Below, piece after piece: positions 37,428 through 45,572 of a stretch of DNA of 64,000 bases (its first letter is position 1; each line of letters starts with the position of its first letter). The stretch comes from Armatimonadota bacterium (lineage in GTDB: Bacteria > Sysuimicrobiota > Sysuimicrobiia > Sysuimicrobiales > Kaftiobacteriaceae). The notes below the pieces were generated by a model. The model ran no database searches, was not told the DNA's origin, and saw only the letters and a program-made list of their open reading frames with translations. Location: positions 36,472-100,471 of the forward strand of contig JAVKHY010000008.1 of NCBI GenBank assembly GCA_031459765.1. Direction: 5' to 3'. The position numbers were made by a program, and so were the translations under genes.

Positions 37428-38405
37428 CTAGCCGCCGATCTGGATCATCGCCCTGGCCTGCGGGTACAGTTGCTCGGCCAGGGCGTGGCCGAAGGGCCGG
37501 CGGAAGGCGCCGGCGCGGAAGATCTCCCGCAGTTCGTCGTCGCTGGCCCCCCGGCGTAGCGGACCCAGCAAGTCCACCTCGTCGTCCCGTAGCAGGCACA
37601 GCCGCAGCCGGCCGTCGGCGGTAAGGCGCAACCGACCGCACCGGGCGCAGAACGGGTTGCTGATGGGGCTGATGAATCCCAGGTGACCGGCGGCCTGGGG
37701 CAGCCGGTAGGTCCGCGCGGGATCCGCCCCGGATAGATCCACGGGGATGAGGGGGCCCAGGGCGGCCTCGATCTTCGCCATCGTCTCTTCGGACTTGACC
37801 ACGCCGGCCTCGGCGAAGTCGCCCACCGTGCTGAAGGGCATCATCTCGATGAAGCGGATCTCCCAGGGTCGGTCCAGGGTCAGGGCGGCCAGGGCCGCCA
37901 CACCGTCGTCGTTGAAGCCCCGCACGACGACGGTGTTGATCTTGACGGGGACCAGGCCTGCCGCTTCCGCCGCGGCGATGCCGGCGAGGACCTGCTCCAC
38001 CCGGCCCCCGCGGGTGATGGCTGCGAACTTCGCCGGGTCGAGGGTGTCCAGGCTGACGTTCACCCGGCGGAGCCCCGCCTCCGCCAGCGGCCCGGCCAGC
38101 CGGTCCAGCAGCAGCCCGTTGGTCGTCAGCGCGATGTCCTCGATGCCGGGAAGAACCCGGATGGCGCGTACCAGGGCCGCCAGGCCGGGACGCACCGTCG
38201 GTTCCCCCCCGGTCAACCGCACCTTGCGCACGCCCAGCAGCGCGGCGATGCGGACGATCCGCAGCAGCTCGTCGTCCTGCAGCAGTTCCTCGGCCGGGCG
38301 AAAGGCGATGCCCTCCGCCGGCATGCAGTAGACACAGCGCAGGTTGCAGCGGTCGGTGAGGGAGATGCGCAGGTCGGTGAGTTCGCGGCCGTACTGATCG
38401 CGCAT
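37428..38405 (-). CDS. moaA: GTP 3',8-cyclase MoaA
   Basis: Radical SAM enzyme of molybdenum-cofactor synthesis, turning GTP into 3',8-cyclo-GTP with MoaC to cPMP. The 325-residue protein has the radical SAM cluster motif in LTDRCNLRCVYCMPAEGI, the SAM-binding LTGGEPTVRPGL, and VKINTVVVRGFNDD. The second 4Fe-4S cluster cysteines near the C-terminus are in NPFCARCGRLRLTADGRLRLCLL. The usual C-terminal GG of MoaA is present (IGG). ATG 38405 fits the family N-terminus (MRDQYGRELTDLRISLTDRC). Other moa genes are outside the window. It converges on the zinc-ribbon gene, five bases apart. Confidence 0.95.
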   Translation of the reverse strand: MRDQYGRELTDLRISLTDRCNLRCVYCMPAEGIAFRPAEELLQDDELLRIVRIAALLGVRKVRLTGGEPTVRPGLAALVRAIRVLPGIEDIALTTNGLLLDRLAGPLAEAGLRRVNVSLDTLDPAKFAAITRGGRVEQVLAGIAAAEAAGLVPVKINTVVVRGFNDDGVAALAALTLDRPWEIRFIEMMPFSTVGDFAEAGVVKSEETMAKIEAALGPLIPVDLSGADPARTYRLPQAAGHLGFISPISNPFCARCGRLRLTADGRLRLCLLRDDEVDLLGPLRRGASDDELREIFRAGAFRRPFGHALAEQLYPQARAMIQIGG

Positions 38406-38428
38406 GGGGATTCCCGGATAACGGTGCA

Positions 38429-38437
38429 ATTATACCA
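38429..38437 (-). promoter_or_regulatory. Extended -10 element of moaA
   Basis: On the minus strand TGGTATAAT: TGn extension with a perfect TATAAT at 38434-38429. No good -35 is seen, as is common for extended -10 promoters. It lies 24 bases before the moaA ATG. Confidence 0.55.
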
Positions 38438-38574
38438 TGCGCCCGGCCCATTGCTGACCAAGGGAATCCTGAACCGATCCCGGCGCGTGCCGGGAGGAAG
38501 GGACGGCGGGGGGCATGTACTGGTGTGGAAATGCGGCCGGCGGCCTGCGGCGGGCCGGCTTGGGGAGGAACGGG

Positions 38575-38997
38575 ATGGCCGAATTCACGACCGGTCAGAG
38601 GGCCACCTGGACGAAGACCATCACCGAGGCGGACGTCTACGCCTTCGCCGGCATCACCGGCGACTTCAATCCCCTGCATGTGGATCGGGAGTACGCCGCC
38701 CGGAGCCGGTTCGGGGAGCGCATCGCCCACGGCCTCCTCACCGCCGGTCTGGTCTCCGCCGTGCTCGGCATGCGGCTGCCGGGTCCCGGCGGCATTTTCC
38801 TCAGCCAGACCCTGACCTTCGTCCGGCCGGTCCGGTTCGGCGACACGGTCACCGCGACGGCGGAGGTGCTGCGGTGGGATTCCGAGCGGCGGATCCTGAC
38901 GCTGCGCACCGCGTGCGCCAATCAGCGGGGGGAGACCGTACTGGAAGGGGAGGCCGTCCTTTTGGTGGAGCGCCCGGGAACGGGGAGGCAGGAATAA
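38575..38997 (+). CDS. MaoC-family (R)-specific enoyl-CoA hydratase-like protein
   Basis: A 140-residue single hot-dog domain. The hydratase-2 signature is clear: TEADVYAFAGITGDFNPLHVDREYAARSRFGERIAHGLLTAGLVSAVLG, with Asp and His of the GDFNPLHVD motif as catalytic residues. Similar proteins (PhaJ) hydrate trans-2-enoyl-CoA to (R)-3-hydroxyacyl-CoA, feeding polyester or fatty-acid synthesis. ATG 38575 was chosen for the GGGGAGGA site upstream and the family start. It diverges from moaA. No polyhydroxyalkanoate genes are in the window, so its pathway is unknown. Confidence 0.88.
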   Translation: MAEFTTGQRATWTKTITEADVYAFAGITGDFNPLHVDREYAARSRFGERIAHGLLTAGLVSAVLGMRLPGPGGIFLSQTLTFVRPVRFGDTVTATAEVLRWDSERRILTLRTACANQRGETVLEGEAVLLVERPGTGRQE

Positions 38998-39210
38998 GTC
39001 AACCATCGCTGAAAAGACAGGCGCAAGCGGTTTGGGGTTGCGTTCGCGCCTCGGATGGGTAGAATAGGTCCGGCACGAATCACGCCCGACGTGTTCCCCT
39101 CCCCCGGGTGCGGGCGTCGGGTCCACAAGGCGGTGAATCGATTGGCACGGAGTGCCACGGCTCGAGTTACACGACGCACCTCGAAGGCGGCGGGATCCCG
39201 GTCCAAGACC

Positions 39211-39366
39211 ATGCTGGAGCGCTGCGAGCATGGTTTGCTGCGGGCAACCTGTGCCATCTGCCTCCAGATGGAGGAGACGACCGACCTGACCCACGGGCGG
39301 CTGGCCCCCGATGAGCGGCCGTCCCGCCGGGAGGCGGACGAGGAGGAGTCCGAGGAGGAGGAGTAA
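39211..39366 (+). CDS. Small Cys/His protein with acidic tail
   Basis: About 51 residues from ATG 39211: MLERCEHGLLRATCAICLQMEE followed by a linker and a strongly acidic end (EADEEESEEEE). The C-x-H-x6-C-x2-C pattern (Cys5, His7, Cys14, Cys17) looks like a small zinc knuckle. The frame is open back to 39055 but the upstream part is basic and unlike a conserved protein. A weak promoter (TTGCGT, 16 bases, TAGAAT near 39059-39064) lies upstream. I do not recognise the family. The next gene starts 14 bases downstream. Confidence 0.45.
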   Translation: MLERCEHGLLRATCAICLQMEETTDLTHGRLAPDERPSRREADEEESEEEE

Positions 39367-39380
39367 GGGGAGGAGCCGGG

Positions 39381-39674
39381 GTGGGCGCGCTGCAACGCCT
39401 CTGGAGCTCGACGGTGGGACGGCGGCGGGGAGATGATCCGCTGACCACGCTGTACCACCGCCCCATGCCGCCGCGGTTGCAGGTAAACTGGCCGGCTCTG
39501 GTGCTGGGGCCGGTCTGGTATTTCCTGACCGGCCTGTGGGTGCACGGGTTCATCCTGGCCTCCATCGCCTTCCTCAGCGGCGGCCTGCTGGCGCCTTTCG
39601 TCTGGCTGTACGCCGGCCTCAAGGCGAACGAGGACCTGCTCGAGGCGCGCCTGATGCGGCGAAGCTTCTACTGA
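39381..39674 (+). CDS. Small membrane protein, DUF2628-like
   Basis: A 97-residue protein with two hydrophobic segments (about 35-55 and 58-78). YHRPMPPRLQVNWPALVLGPVWYFLTGLWVHGFILASIAFLSGGLLAPFVWLYAGLKANEDLLEAR resembles DUF2628-type small membrane proteins ('NW.A...GP.W.F..G.W'). The GTG start is preceded by GGGGAGGAG. The short conserved C-terminal KANEDLLEARL fits a charged cytoplasmic tail. No function is known for the family. A strong terminator follows. Confidence 0.6.
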   Translation: MGALQRLWSSTVGRRRGDDPLTTLYHRPMPPRLQVNWPALVLGPVWYFLTGLWVHGFILASIAFLSGGLLAPFVWLYAGLKANEDLLEARLMRRSFY

Positions 39675-39698
39675 TCGGGTCGGGGTCAGTGCTTGTCA

Positions 39699-39733
39699 CG
39701 AGGGGGCCAGGCTGCTGGTCCCCTCGATTGTTT
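39699..39733 (+). terminator. Intrinsic terminator
   Basis: CGAGGGG (39699-39705) pairs with CCCCTCG (39720-39726). An inner CCAG/CTGG pair is offset by one unpaired base on each side, and ATTGTTT follows. It closes the unit of small genes before tRNA-Thr. Confidence 0.75.
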
Positions 39734-39773
39734 CAGAAGACCCCGTCCCGGCAAAGGCCACGACGGGACCTGA

Positions 39774-39779
39774 TATAAT
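39774..39779 (+). promoter_or_regulatory. -10 element of tRNA-Thr promoter
   Basis: A perfect TATAAT 11 bases before the tRNA 5' end, the same distance as for the tRNA-Met gene at 858. No clear -35 hexamer is visible. Confidence 0.5.
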
Positions 39780-39790
39780 CGGGCCGACGG

Positions 39791-39867
39791 GCCGCCGTAG
39801 CTCAATCCGGCAGAGCACCGCACTTGTAATGCGGGGGTTACCGGTTCAATTCCGGTCGGCGGCTCCA
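39791..39867 (+). tRNA. tRNA-Thr (TGT)
   Basis: Acceptor stem GCCGCCG (39791-39797) pairs with CGGCGGC (39857-39863), then TCCA with encoded CCA. The anticodon stem CCGCA/TGCGG encloses CTTGTAA, giving anticodon TGT, which reads ACA threonine codons. T-arm CCGGTTCAATTCCGG is regular. Total 77 bases. Confidence 0.94.
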
Positions 39868-39985
39868 CCGACGGCGCGGCCTGCCCCCTGTCTTCACGAC
39901 TTCGCTGTGTCCGCAAGCCCGGGACACACCAGGACCCGCATCGTCTCCCGACGAATCACAGTGCTATTCTCGACGGAGGCCGGAG

Positions 39986-40783
39986 ATGCATGATCCCGGC
40001 TACTGGCGCCAGCAGATCCGGACCGGCCAGTGGCGGCGGCCCACGGCCGGCCTTGCGCCGGGATACCTGCAGGCCAACCTGGTGATCGTGCCGGGGCAGG
40101 AGGCGGCTGACTTCCTGCTGTTCTGCGAGCGCAACCCCGAGGCGTGCCCGCTGCTGGAATGTACCGCGCCGGGGGACCCGGTGCCCCGCCGCACCGCGCC
40201 GGGAGCCGACCTGCGTACCGATGTGCCGCGGTACCGCGTCTACGCCCATGGTCACCTCGCCGGGGAGTATGATGACCTGCACGATCTGTGGCGCCCCGAT
40301 CTGGTGGCCTTCCTGCTGGGCTGCTCCTTCACCTTCGAGGCGGCGCTGCAGGAGGCCGGTATTCCGCTGCGGCACATCGCCCTGGGCCGCAACGTGTCCA
40401 TGTACGTCACCAATCGCCCCTGCCGCCCGGTCGGACGTTTCGCCGGCCCGCTGGTCGTCAGCATGCGGCCCGTCGCGCCCTCCGATCTCTCCCGCGTCGT
40501 GGAGATCTCCGGCCGCTTCCCGCTGGCCCACGGCAAGCCGGTGCACATCGGCGATCCTGGCCTCCTGGGCATCAGGGACCTGAGCCGGCCCGACTACGGG
40601 GATCCGGTGCCCGTCCTCCCGGGAGAGGTCCCGGTCTTCTGGGCCTGCGGGGTCACCCCTCAGGCCGTGGCGGTGCAGGCCCGTCTGCCGCTGGTCATCA
40701 CCCACGCGCCGGGTCATATGTTCATCACCGATGTGCGCGCCGAACTCGCTGCTGGTCCGCAGACACAGGAGGTGAGGCCGTGA
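39986..40783 (+). CDS. DUF1445 family protein (putative hydro-lyase / D-glutamate cyclase-like)
   Basis: A 265-residue member of the DUF1445 (YcsI) family, related to the cyclase domain of human D-glutamate cyclase. Recognisable blocks are TAGLAPGYLQANLVIVPGQEAADFLLFCERNPEACPLLE, DVPRYRVYAHGHLAGE, DLVAFLLGCSFTFEAALQEAGIPLRHI, and the end VFWACGVTPQAVAVQARLPLVITHAPGHMFITD. Bacterial members are labelled putative hydro-lyases. It starts 120 bases after tRNA-Thr and overlaps the amino-acid ABC transporter operon by one base (TGATG). It probably handles the compound that this transporter imports. Confidence 0.85.
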   Translation: MHDPGYWRQQIRTGQWRRPTAGLAPGYLQANLVIVPGQEAADFLLFCERNPEACPLLECTAPGDPVPRRTAPGADLRTDVPRYRVYAHGHLAGEYDDLHDLWRPDLVAFLLGCSFTFEAALQEAGIPLRHIALGRNVSMYVTNRPCRPVGRFAGPLVVSMRPVAPSDLSRVVEISGRFPLAHGKPVHIGDPGLLGIRDLSRPDYGDPVPVLPGEVPVFWACGVTPQAVAVQARLPLVITHAPGHMFITDVRAELAAGPQTQEVRP

Positions 40784-42063
40784 TGAGGATGACGCGCCGG
40801 AGGTTCCTCAAGTACGCGGGGACCGGTCTTGGCACGGTGGTTGTCGGGGATCGGCTGGCCGGCTGGCTGGCCGCGCAGGAGGCCACCGTCACCGTCGGGG
40901 CGGTCTATCCCTTGACCGGCGCACTGGCCCGCATCGGCGCCGCCATCAAGAACGGCATTGAACTGGCCGTGGAGATCGTCAATACCCCCTATCCCGACCT
41001 GAACCTGCCGCTGGCGGCGTCGGCGGGGCTGCCCAGGCTCGGGGGCCGCAGGCTGCGCGTCGTATGGGGCGATTCCCGGGGCGATCCGGCGACGGGCCGC
41101 GCAGAGGCCGAGCGCCTGATCGAGCGGGAGCGCGTGGCCGCCCTGATCGGCTCCTACCAGAGCGCCGTCACGGCGACGGCGAGCCTGCCCGCCGAAGCGC
41201 GGGGGGTTCCGTTCCTCAACCCTGAGTCGTCGTCTCCCCGCCTGACGGAGCGTGGCTTCAAGTGGTTCTTCCGGACGGGCCCCCACGACACGACGTTTAC
41301 CAAGCTCTTTTTCGACATGATGGAAGAGCTCAAGAAGCGGGGCCACAAGATTTCCCGGGTGGCGATCCTCGCCGAAGACACCGAGTTCGGGGCCACGGCG
41401 GCCGGGGTGGCCAAGGGGTTCGCCTCCGTGTACAACTACCAGCTCGTGGCCAACGAGCTCTACACCTCCCCTCCGGCCAGCCTGACCGCTGAGTTCCTGC
41501 GTATCCGCGCCGCGAATCCCGACGTCGTCATCGGTGCCAACTACCTGGTGGACGCTATCGTCATCGTCCGGACCCTGAAGGAGATGCGCTGGATGCCCCA
41601 GGGATTTTTCGTGCACGCGGGGTTTACGACCGTGCCCGACTACCTGCAGGCGGTGGGTAAGGACGGCTGGTACTTCCTGCCGCGGGCGCCGTGGGCGCTG
41701 GGCACGGCGCGACGCAAGCCGCTGGTGGCCAAGGTCAACGACCTGTACCGAAAGCGCCACAACACCGACATGGACGAGGTCGTGGCCCGGGCCTTTACGG
41801 GGATGCTGACGCTGGCGGATGCGATCAACCGCGCTGGCTCCACCAGCCCCGCCGCGATTCAGGCCGCCCTGCGTGAGACCCGTATCCCGGGAGGGCAGAC
41901 GATCATGCCCTGGCAGGGGATCGAGTTCGATGCCAAGGGGCAGAACAGGCACGCCGCCGGCGTCGTGACCCAGATCCTGGACAACGAGTACAAGGTCGTC
42001 TACCCCTTTGATCTGGCGGAGACGCCGGTGGTCTGGCCGGCCCCGCCGTGGGAGCGGCGGTAG
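40783..42063 (+). CDS. Branched-chain-amino-acid-type ABC transporter substrate-binding protein (LivK-like, Tat signal)
   Basis: A 426-residue periplasmic-binding-type protein (Peripla_BP_6). It begins MRMTRRRFLKYAGTGLGTVVVG, a twin-arginine signal, so export in folded form is expected. The mature part starts EATVTVGAVYPLTGALARIGAAIKNGIELAVEIVN and has GDSRGDPATGRAEAERLIERERVAALIGSYQSAVTATAS, both typical of LivJ/LivK. Ligands range from branched-chain amino acids to amides and urea. ATG 40783 is supported by AGGAGGTGAGG. It overlaps the DUF1445 stop and the permease start. Confidence 0.9.
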   Translation: MRMTRRRFLKYAGTGLGTVVVGDRLAGWLAAQEATVTVGAVYPLTGALARIGAAIKNGIELAVEIVNTPYPDLNLPLAASAGLPRLGGRRLRVVWGDSRGDPATGRAEAERLIERERVAALIGSYQSAVTATASLPAEARGVPFLNPESSSPRLTERGFKWFFRTGPHDTTFTKLFFDMMEELKKRGHKISRVAILAEDTEFGATAAGVAKGFASVYNYQLVANELYTSPPASLTAEFLRIRAANPDVVIGANYLVDAIVIVRTLKEMRWMPQGFFVHAGFTTVPDYLQAVGKDGWYFLPRAPWALGTARRKPLVAKVNDLYRKRHNTDMDEVVARAFTGMLTLADAINRAGSTSPAAIQAALRETRIPGGQTIMPWQGIEFDAKGQNRHAAGVVTQILDNEYKVVYPFDLAETPVVWPAPPWERR

Positions 42064-42929
42064 ACCTGGACCTCCTCCTGCACGCTGCCGTCAACGGCCT
42101 GACCCTAGGCCTGGTGTACGCTCTGGTGGCGTTGGGCCTGTCGTTCATCTGGGGCGTCATGGATGTCGTGAACCTGGCCCACGCCGAGTACCTGATGTTG
42201 GCCATGTACGCCACGTACTGGGTCTGGGCCCTGGGACGCATCAGCCCCGGGGCGGCGATCCCCATCGTCGTGCCGCTGTTCTTCGTCCTCGGCTGGCTCA
42301 CCTATCAGCTTCTGGTGCGGCACATCCTGCGGGCACCGTTGGCCACGCAGATCTTTGCCACCTTCGGGCTGCTGTTCTTCCTCCGCTACGGCGCCTTCGC
42401 GGCCTTCGGGCCCAATGTCCGGGGAGTGCTGGAGGCGGGGGCAGCCGGCAGTATCCTCCTGTTCGGCGTCCCGGTGGCCGTTCCCAAGGTGATTGCGGCG
42501 GCCGTGTCGCTGGCGGCCTTTGCCGGACTGACAGTGTTGCTCCGGCGGACGAAGACCGGCCGGGCCCTGCAGGCCACGGCGCAGAACCGCGATGTCGCCC
42601 TGGCCCTGGGCATTCCGACGGAGCAGATGTACGCGCTGGCCTGGGCCATCAGCATCGCCAGCGTGGGCCTGGCCGGCGCGCTGTTGGTGCCCTTCTATCA
42701 GGTCTCGCCGACCATCGGCGATGCCTTCCTGCTCATCGCCTTTGCCAGCGTGGTGCTTGGCGGCTTTGGCCGGGTGGACGGGGCCCTGGTCGGCGGCATC
42801 TGCATCGGGCTCGTGGAAAACGTGCTGGGGACGCTGCTGCTGCCGACCTTCAAGCTGCTCTTCGTGTTCGTCGTCTTCGTCCTCATGCTGCTGGTGCGGC
42901 CGGAGGGACTGGTCGGGGAGCCGCAGTGA
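42048..42929 (+). CDS. livH: Branched-chain-amino-acid-type ABC permease LivH
   Basis: A 293-residue membrane permease with about eight helices. LLLHAAVNGLTLGLVYALVALGLSFIWGVMDVVNLAHAEYLMLAMY is the classic LivH N-terminus, and AFASVVLGGFGRVDGALVGGICIGLVENVLG the typical C-terminal loop contacting the ATPase. The start is GTG inside the end of the binding-protein gene, a 16-base overlap. The ATG of the next gene overlaps its stop by one base. Confidence 0.93.
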   Translation: MGAAVDLDLLLHAAVNGLTLGLVYALVALGLSFIWGVMDVVNLAHAEYLMLAMYATYWVWALGRISPGAAIPIVVPLFFVLGWLTYQLLVRHILRAPLATQIFATFGLLFFLRYGAFAAFGPNVRGVLEAGAAGSILLFGVPVAVPKVIAAAVSLAAFAGLTVLLRRTKTGRALQATAQNRDVALALGIPTEQMYALAWAISIASVGLAGALLVPFYQVSPTIGDAFLLIAFASVVLGGFGRVDGALVGGICIGLVENVLGTLLLPTFKLLFVFVVFVLMLLVRPEGLVGEPQ

Positions 42930-44761
42930 TGGGCTTCGTCGTCGGTGCCGCCGCGGGCCGCCGTCCGGCCCCGCAGACCTGGATGGTCCTCGGTGCGGGC
43001 GTCCTGGTCATCGTCCTGCCCTTCGTCCTGCGCGACACCTTCTTGCTCAATGCTTTCTTCCTGGTCTTCCTCTTCGGCGCCATGGCGCAGGCCTGGAACC
43101 TGATCGGCGGCTACGCAGGGCAGATCTCCTTCGGCCATGCGGTGTTTTTCGGGCTGGGCGCCTATGCCGGCGCGGTGTTGCTGAGCCGATATGGCCTCAG
43201 CCCCTGGCTGAGCCTCTGGGTCGGCGCCGCCGTTTCCGTGCTGGTCTCGCTCCTGATCGGCTTCCCCACCCTTCGGCTGCGGCGGCACTTCTTCGCGCTG
43301 GCCACGCTGGCCCTGGGCGAGATCATGCGCATTCTGTTTCTGAACTGGCCGTACGTCGGCGCGGCGATCGGCCTTTATCTCCCGCTGGAATACCGAAATC
43401 GCTTCGCCTATCTCATGTGGGACAGCAAGGTGCCCTACTACTTCACGGCGCTGGCGCTGCTGGTCCTGGCCACGGGCGTGACGGCGGTGGTGGACCGTCA
43501 CCGCGCCGGCATCTACCTTCGCGCGCTCAACCAGGACGAGGACGCCGCCGGAATGCTGGGCATTCCGATCCGGCGGTACAAGCTCTACGCCATGGCGCTG
43601 TCCGCGGCGCTGACCTCGTTGTGCGGGACCGTCTACGCCCTGTACGTGCTGTACATCGATCCCTACAACGTCATGGCCGGGCGGATCTCCCTGCTGATCG
43701 TGGTCATCGCCTTGATCGGCGGCCGGGCGACGGTGGCCGGACCGGTGCTGGGCGCCGTCTTCATCATCCTCCTCAGCGAATACACCCGCTCCTGGCTGGG
43801 CGGCGCAGGCGGTGGTGTGGACTTCATCCTCTTCGGCGCGCTGATCATGGCCGTTTCCATCCGGGAACCGCAGGGCCTGATGGGATTGCTGCGGCGACGG
43901 AGCCTGGGACCGGATACCGTCGCCGAGGACATCGCCCGCAGCGAGCAGCCGATCCGGCCGGCTGCCGTCGTGACGCGGCAGTCCCACGCAGACCAGCTGC
44001 CGTCCGCGCCGGGTGCCGCCCGGGAGGTCGTGCTGCGCGTGGTGGGACTGAGCAAGCGCTTCGGCGGGGTGCAGGCCGTCCGCGGCGTCACCCTGGAGGT
44101 CTACCGCGGCGAGATCTGCGGCCTGATCGGTCCCAACGGTGCCGGCAAGAGCACGCTGTTCGACTGCATCACCGGATTCCAGCGACCGGATCGGGGGGCC
44201 CTCTATCTGAATGGCCGCGCCCTGTCCTCCCCGACGCCGCACACGACGGCCTGGGCCGGGGCCGGACGGACGTTCCAGGGGCTGCGCGTCTTTGCGGACC
44301 TCACGGTCTGGGAGAATCTGATGTGCGGGCAGGAGCACCGCGGCGAGGGTCTGTGGAGAGCGACACTCCACGGTCACCCGCCCGCCGCCGAGGCTCGCGG
44401 TCGCACACTGCTCGAATCCTTCGGACTAGGGCCGCTTCGCGACCAGCCCGCCGGGGCGCTCTCCTACGGGCAGCAGAAACTGCTGTCGATTGCCATGGCG
44501 GTGCTGCGCGAGCCGGCCCTCGTGCTCCTCGACGAGCCCGTGGCCGGCGTCAACCCTGTGCTGGCCGAGGAGATCACGGAGCACATCCGCCGGCTCAACG
44601 CCCAGGGGGTCACCTTCCTGGTCATCGAGCACAACATGGAGGTGATCATGGCCCTGGCGCACCGGATCCTGTTCATGGCCGGCGGCGAGATCATTGCCCA
44701 TGGTCCGCCCGGCGAGATTCAGCGGCACGAGAAGGTTCTGGAGCTGTACTACGGACGATGA
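42929..44761 (+). CDS. Fused LivM permease and LivG ATPase
   Basis: One 610-residue protein joining permease and ATP-binding subunits. Residues about 15-320 are LivM (MAQAWNLIGGYAGQISFGHAVFFGLGAYAGAVLLSRYG, GIPIRRYKLYAMALSAALTSLCGTVYALY, ALIGGRATVAGPVLGA). After a roughly 45-residue hydrophilic linker comes LivG from about 370 (VVGLSKRFGGVQAVRGVTLEVYRGEICGLIGPNGAGKSTLFDCITG). It has the LivG-specific TFQGLRVFADLTVWENLM, the signature loop SYGQQK and Walker B LVLLDEPVAGVNP. Such fusions are known in this transporter family. ATP-site and permease motifs are intact. It overlaps livF by four bases. Confidence 0.92.
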   Translation: MGFVVGAAAGRRPAPQTWMVLGAGVLVIVLPFVLRDTFLLNAFFLVFLFGAMAQAWNLIGGYAGQISFGHAVFFGLGAYAGAVLLSRYGLSPWLSLWVGAAVSVLVSLLIGFPTLRLRRHFFALATLALGEIMRILFLNWPYVGAAIGLYLPLEYRNRFAYLMWDSKVPYYFTALALLVLATGVTAVVDRHRAGIYLRALNQDEDAAGMLGIPIRRYKLYAMALSAALTSLCGTVYALYVLYIDPYNVMAGRISLLIVVIALIGGRATVAGPVLGAVFIILLSEYTRSWLGGAGGGVDFILFGALIMAVSIREPQGLMGLLRRRSLGPDTVAEDIARSEQPIRPAAVVTRQSHADQLPSAPGAAREVVLRVVGLSKRFGGVQAVRGVTLEVYRGEICGLIGPNGAGKSTLFDCITGFQRPDRGALYLNGRALSSPTPHTTAWAGAGRTFQGLRVFADLTVWENLMCGQEHRGEGLWRATLHGHPPAAEARGRTLLESFGLGPLRDQPAGALSYGQQKLLSIAMAVLREPALVLLDEPVAGVNPVLAEEITEHIRRLNAQGVTFLVIEHNMEVIMALAHRILFMAGGEIIAHGPPGEIQRHEKVLELYYGR

Positions 44762-45537
44762 TGAGGGATCTTGGCGGCCCTTCCGCCCCGCCGCCCGACC
44801 CGGCGGCGCCGGCCGACCAGGCGCTGCTCACCCTGACCGGTGTGCACTCCGGCTATGACCGCCGAGAGATCATTCGCGGCGTCAGTCTGACCGTTCGGCC
44901 GGCGGAGATCGTGGCGATGATCGGTCCCAACGGCGCGGGCAAGTCCACCCTGCTGAAGACCATCTTCGGCTTCCTGCCGCCGTCGGCCGGTGAGATCCGC
45001 CTCGCCGGGGAACCGATCGGCGGCCGGACGCCCCCCGAAGTCCTGCGCCGCGGGATCTGCTACGTGATGCAGGGATACAGCATCCTTCCCAATCTCACCG
45101 TTGAGGAGAACCTCGAGTTGGGGGCGTACATCCGTACCGACCGTGGTGTGCGCGGGGATGTGGAGCGCCTGCTGGACCTGTTCCCGATCCTGCGGGAACG
45201 GCGGCGTCAGCGGGCGCGGGTCCTCTCGGGCGGCGAGCGGCGGATGCTGGAGATCGCCCGCGTGCTGCTCCTCGCTCCCCGCTTGGTGCTGCTCGACGAA
45301 CCGACCATCGGGCTGGCCCCCAGCATCATCGACGAGGTCTACCGCATCGTCCAGGACCTGCGCCGTCGGGGCATCGCGCTGCTGATCGTCGAGCAGAACG
45401 CCCGCACGGCCCTGAGGCATGCCGATCGCGCGTATGTGCTGGAGCAGGGGCGCGTGCGGTTCGAGGGCAGCGGCGAGGAGATCCTCCACGACCCGGAGGT
45501 GCAGAGAGCGTATCTGGGGTCAGCGGGCGGAGTCTGA
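44758..45537 (+). CDS. livF: Branched-chain-amino-acid-type ABC ATPase LivF
   Basis: A 259-residue ATPase. After a proline-rich start, LTLTGVHSGYDRREIIRGVSLTVRPAEIVAMIGPNGAGKSTLLKTIFGFL holds Walker A. CYVMQGYSILPNLTVEENLELGAY is LivF-like, LSGGERRMLEIARVLLLAPRLVLLDEPTIGLAP carries the signature and Walker B, and IVEQNARTALRHADRAYVLEQGRV is the family end. It completes a full transporter (binding protein, LivH, LivM-G, LivF) behind the DUF1445 gene. It converges on dppC 35 bases downstream. Confidence 0.94.
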   Translation: MMRDLGGPSAPPPDPAAPADQALLTLTGVHSGYDRREIIRGVSLTVRPAEIVAMIGPNGAGKSTLLKTIFGFLPPSAGEIRLAGEPIGGRTPPEVLRRGICYVMQGYSILPNLTVEENLELGAYIRTDRGVRGDVERLLDLFPILRERRRQRARVLSGGERRMLEIARVLLLAPRLVLLDEPTIGLAPSIIDEVYRIVQDLRRRGIALLIVEQNARTALRHADRAYVLEQGRVRFEGSGEEILHDPEVQRAYLGSAGGV

Positions 45538-45572
45538 CGGCGCGGTGATGGGCCCGCGGCCCTTCAGCCACG

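Noticed and set aside
39011..39043. Hairpin AGGCGCAAGCG with CGTTCGCGCCT as a terminator of the MaoC gene
   Set aside because: The stem has an A-C mismatch and no T-run follows. It may be chance in GC-rich DNA.
42592..45537. A 981-residue frame ending in LivF
   Set aside because: The first two thirds are out of frame with livH and livMG and lack any domain. LivF starts at 44758.
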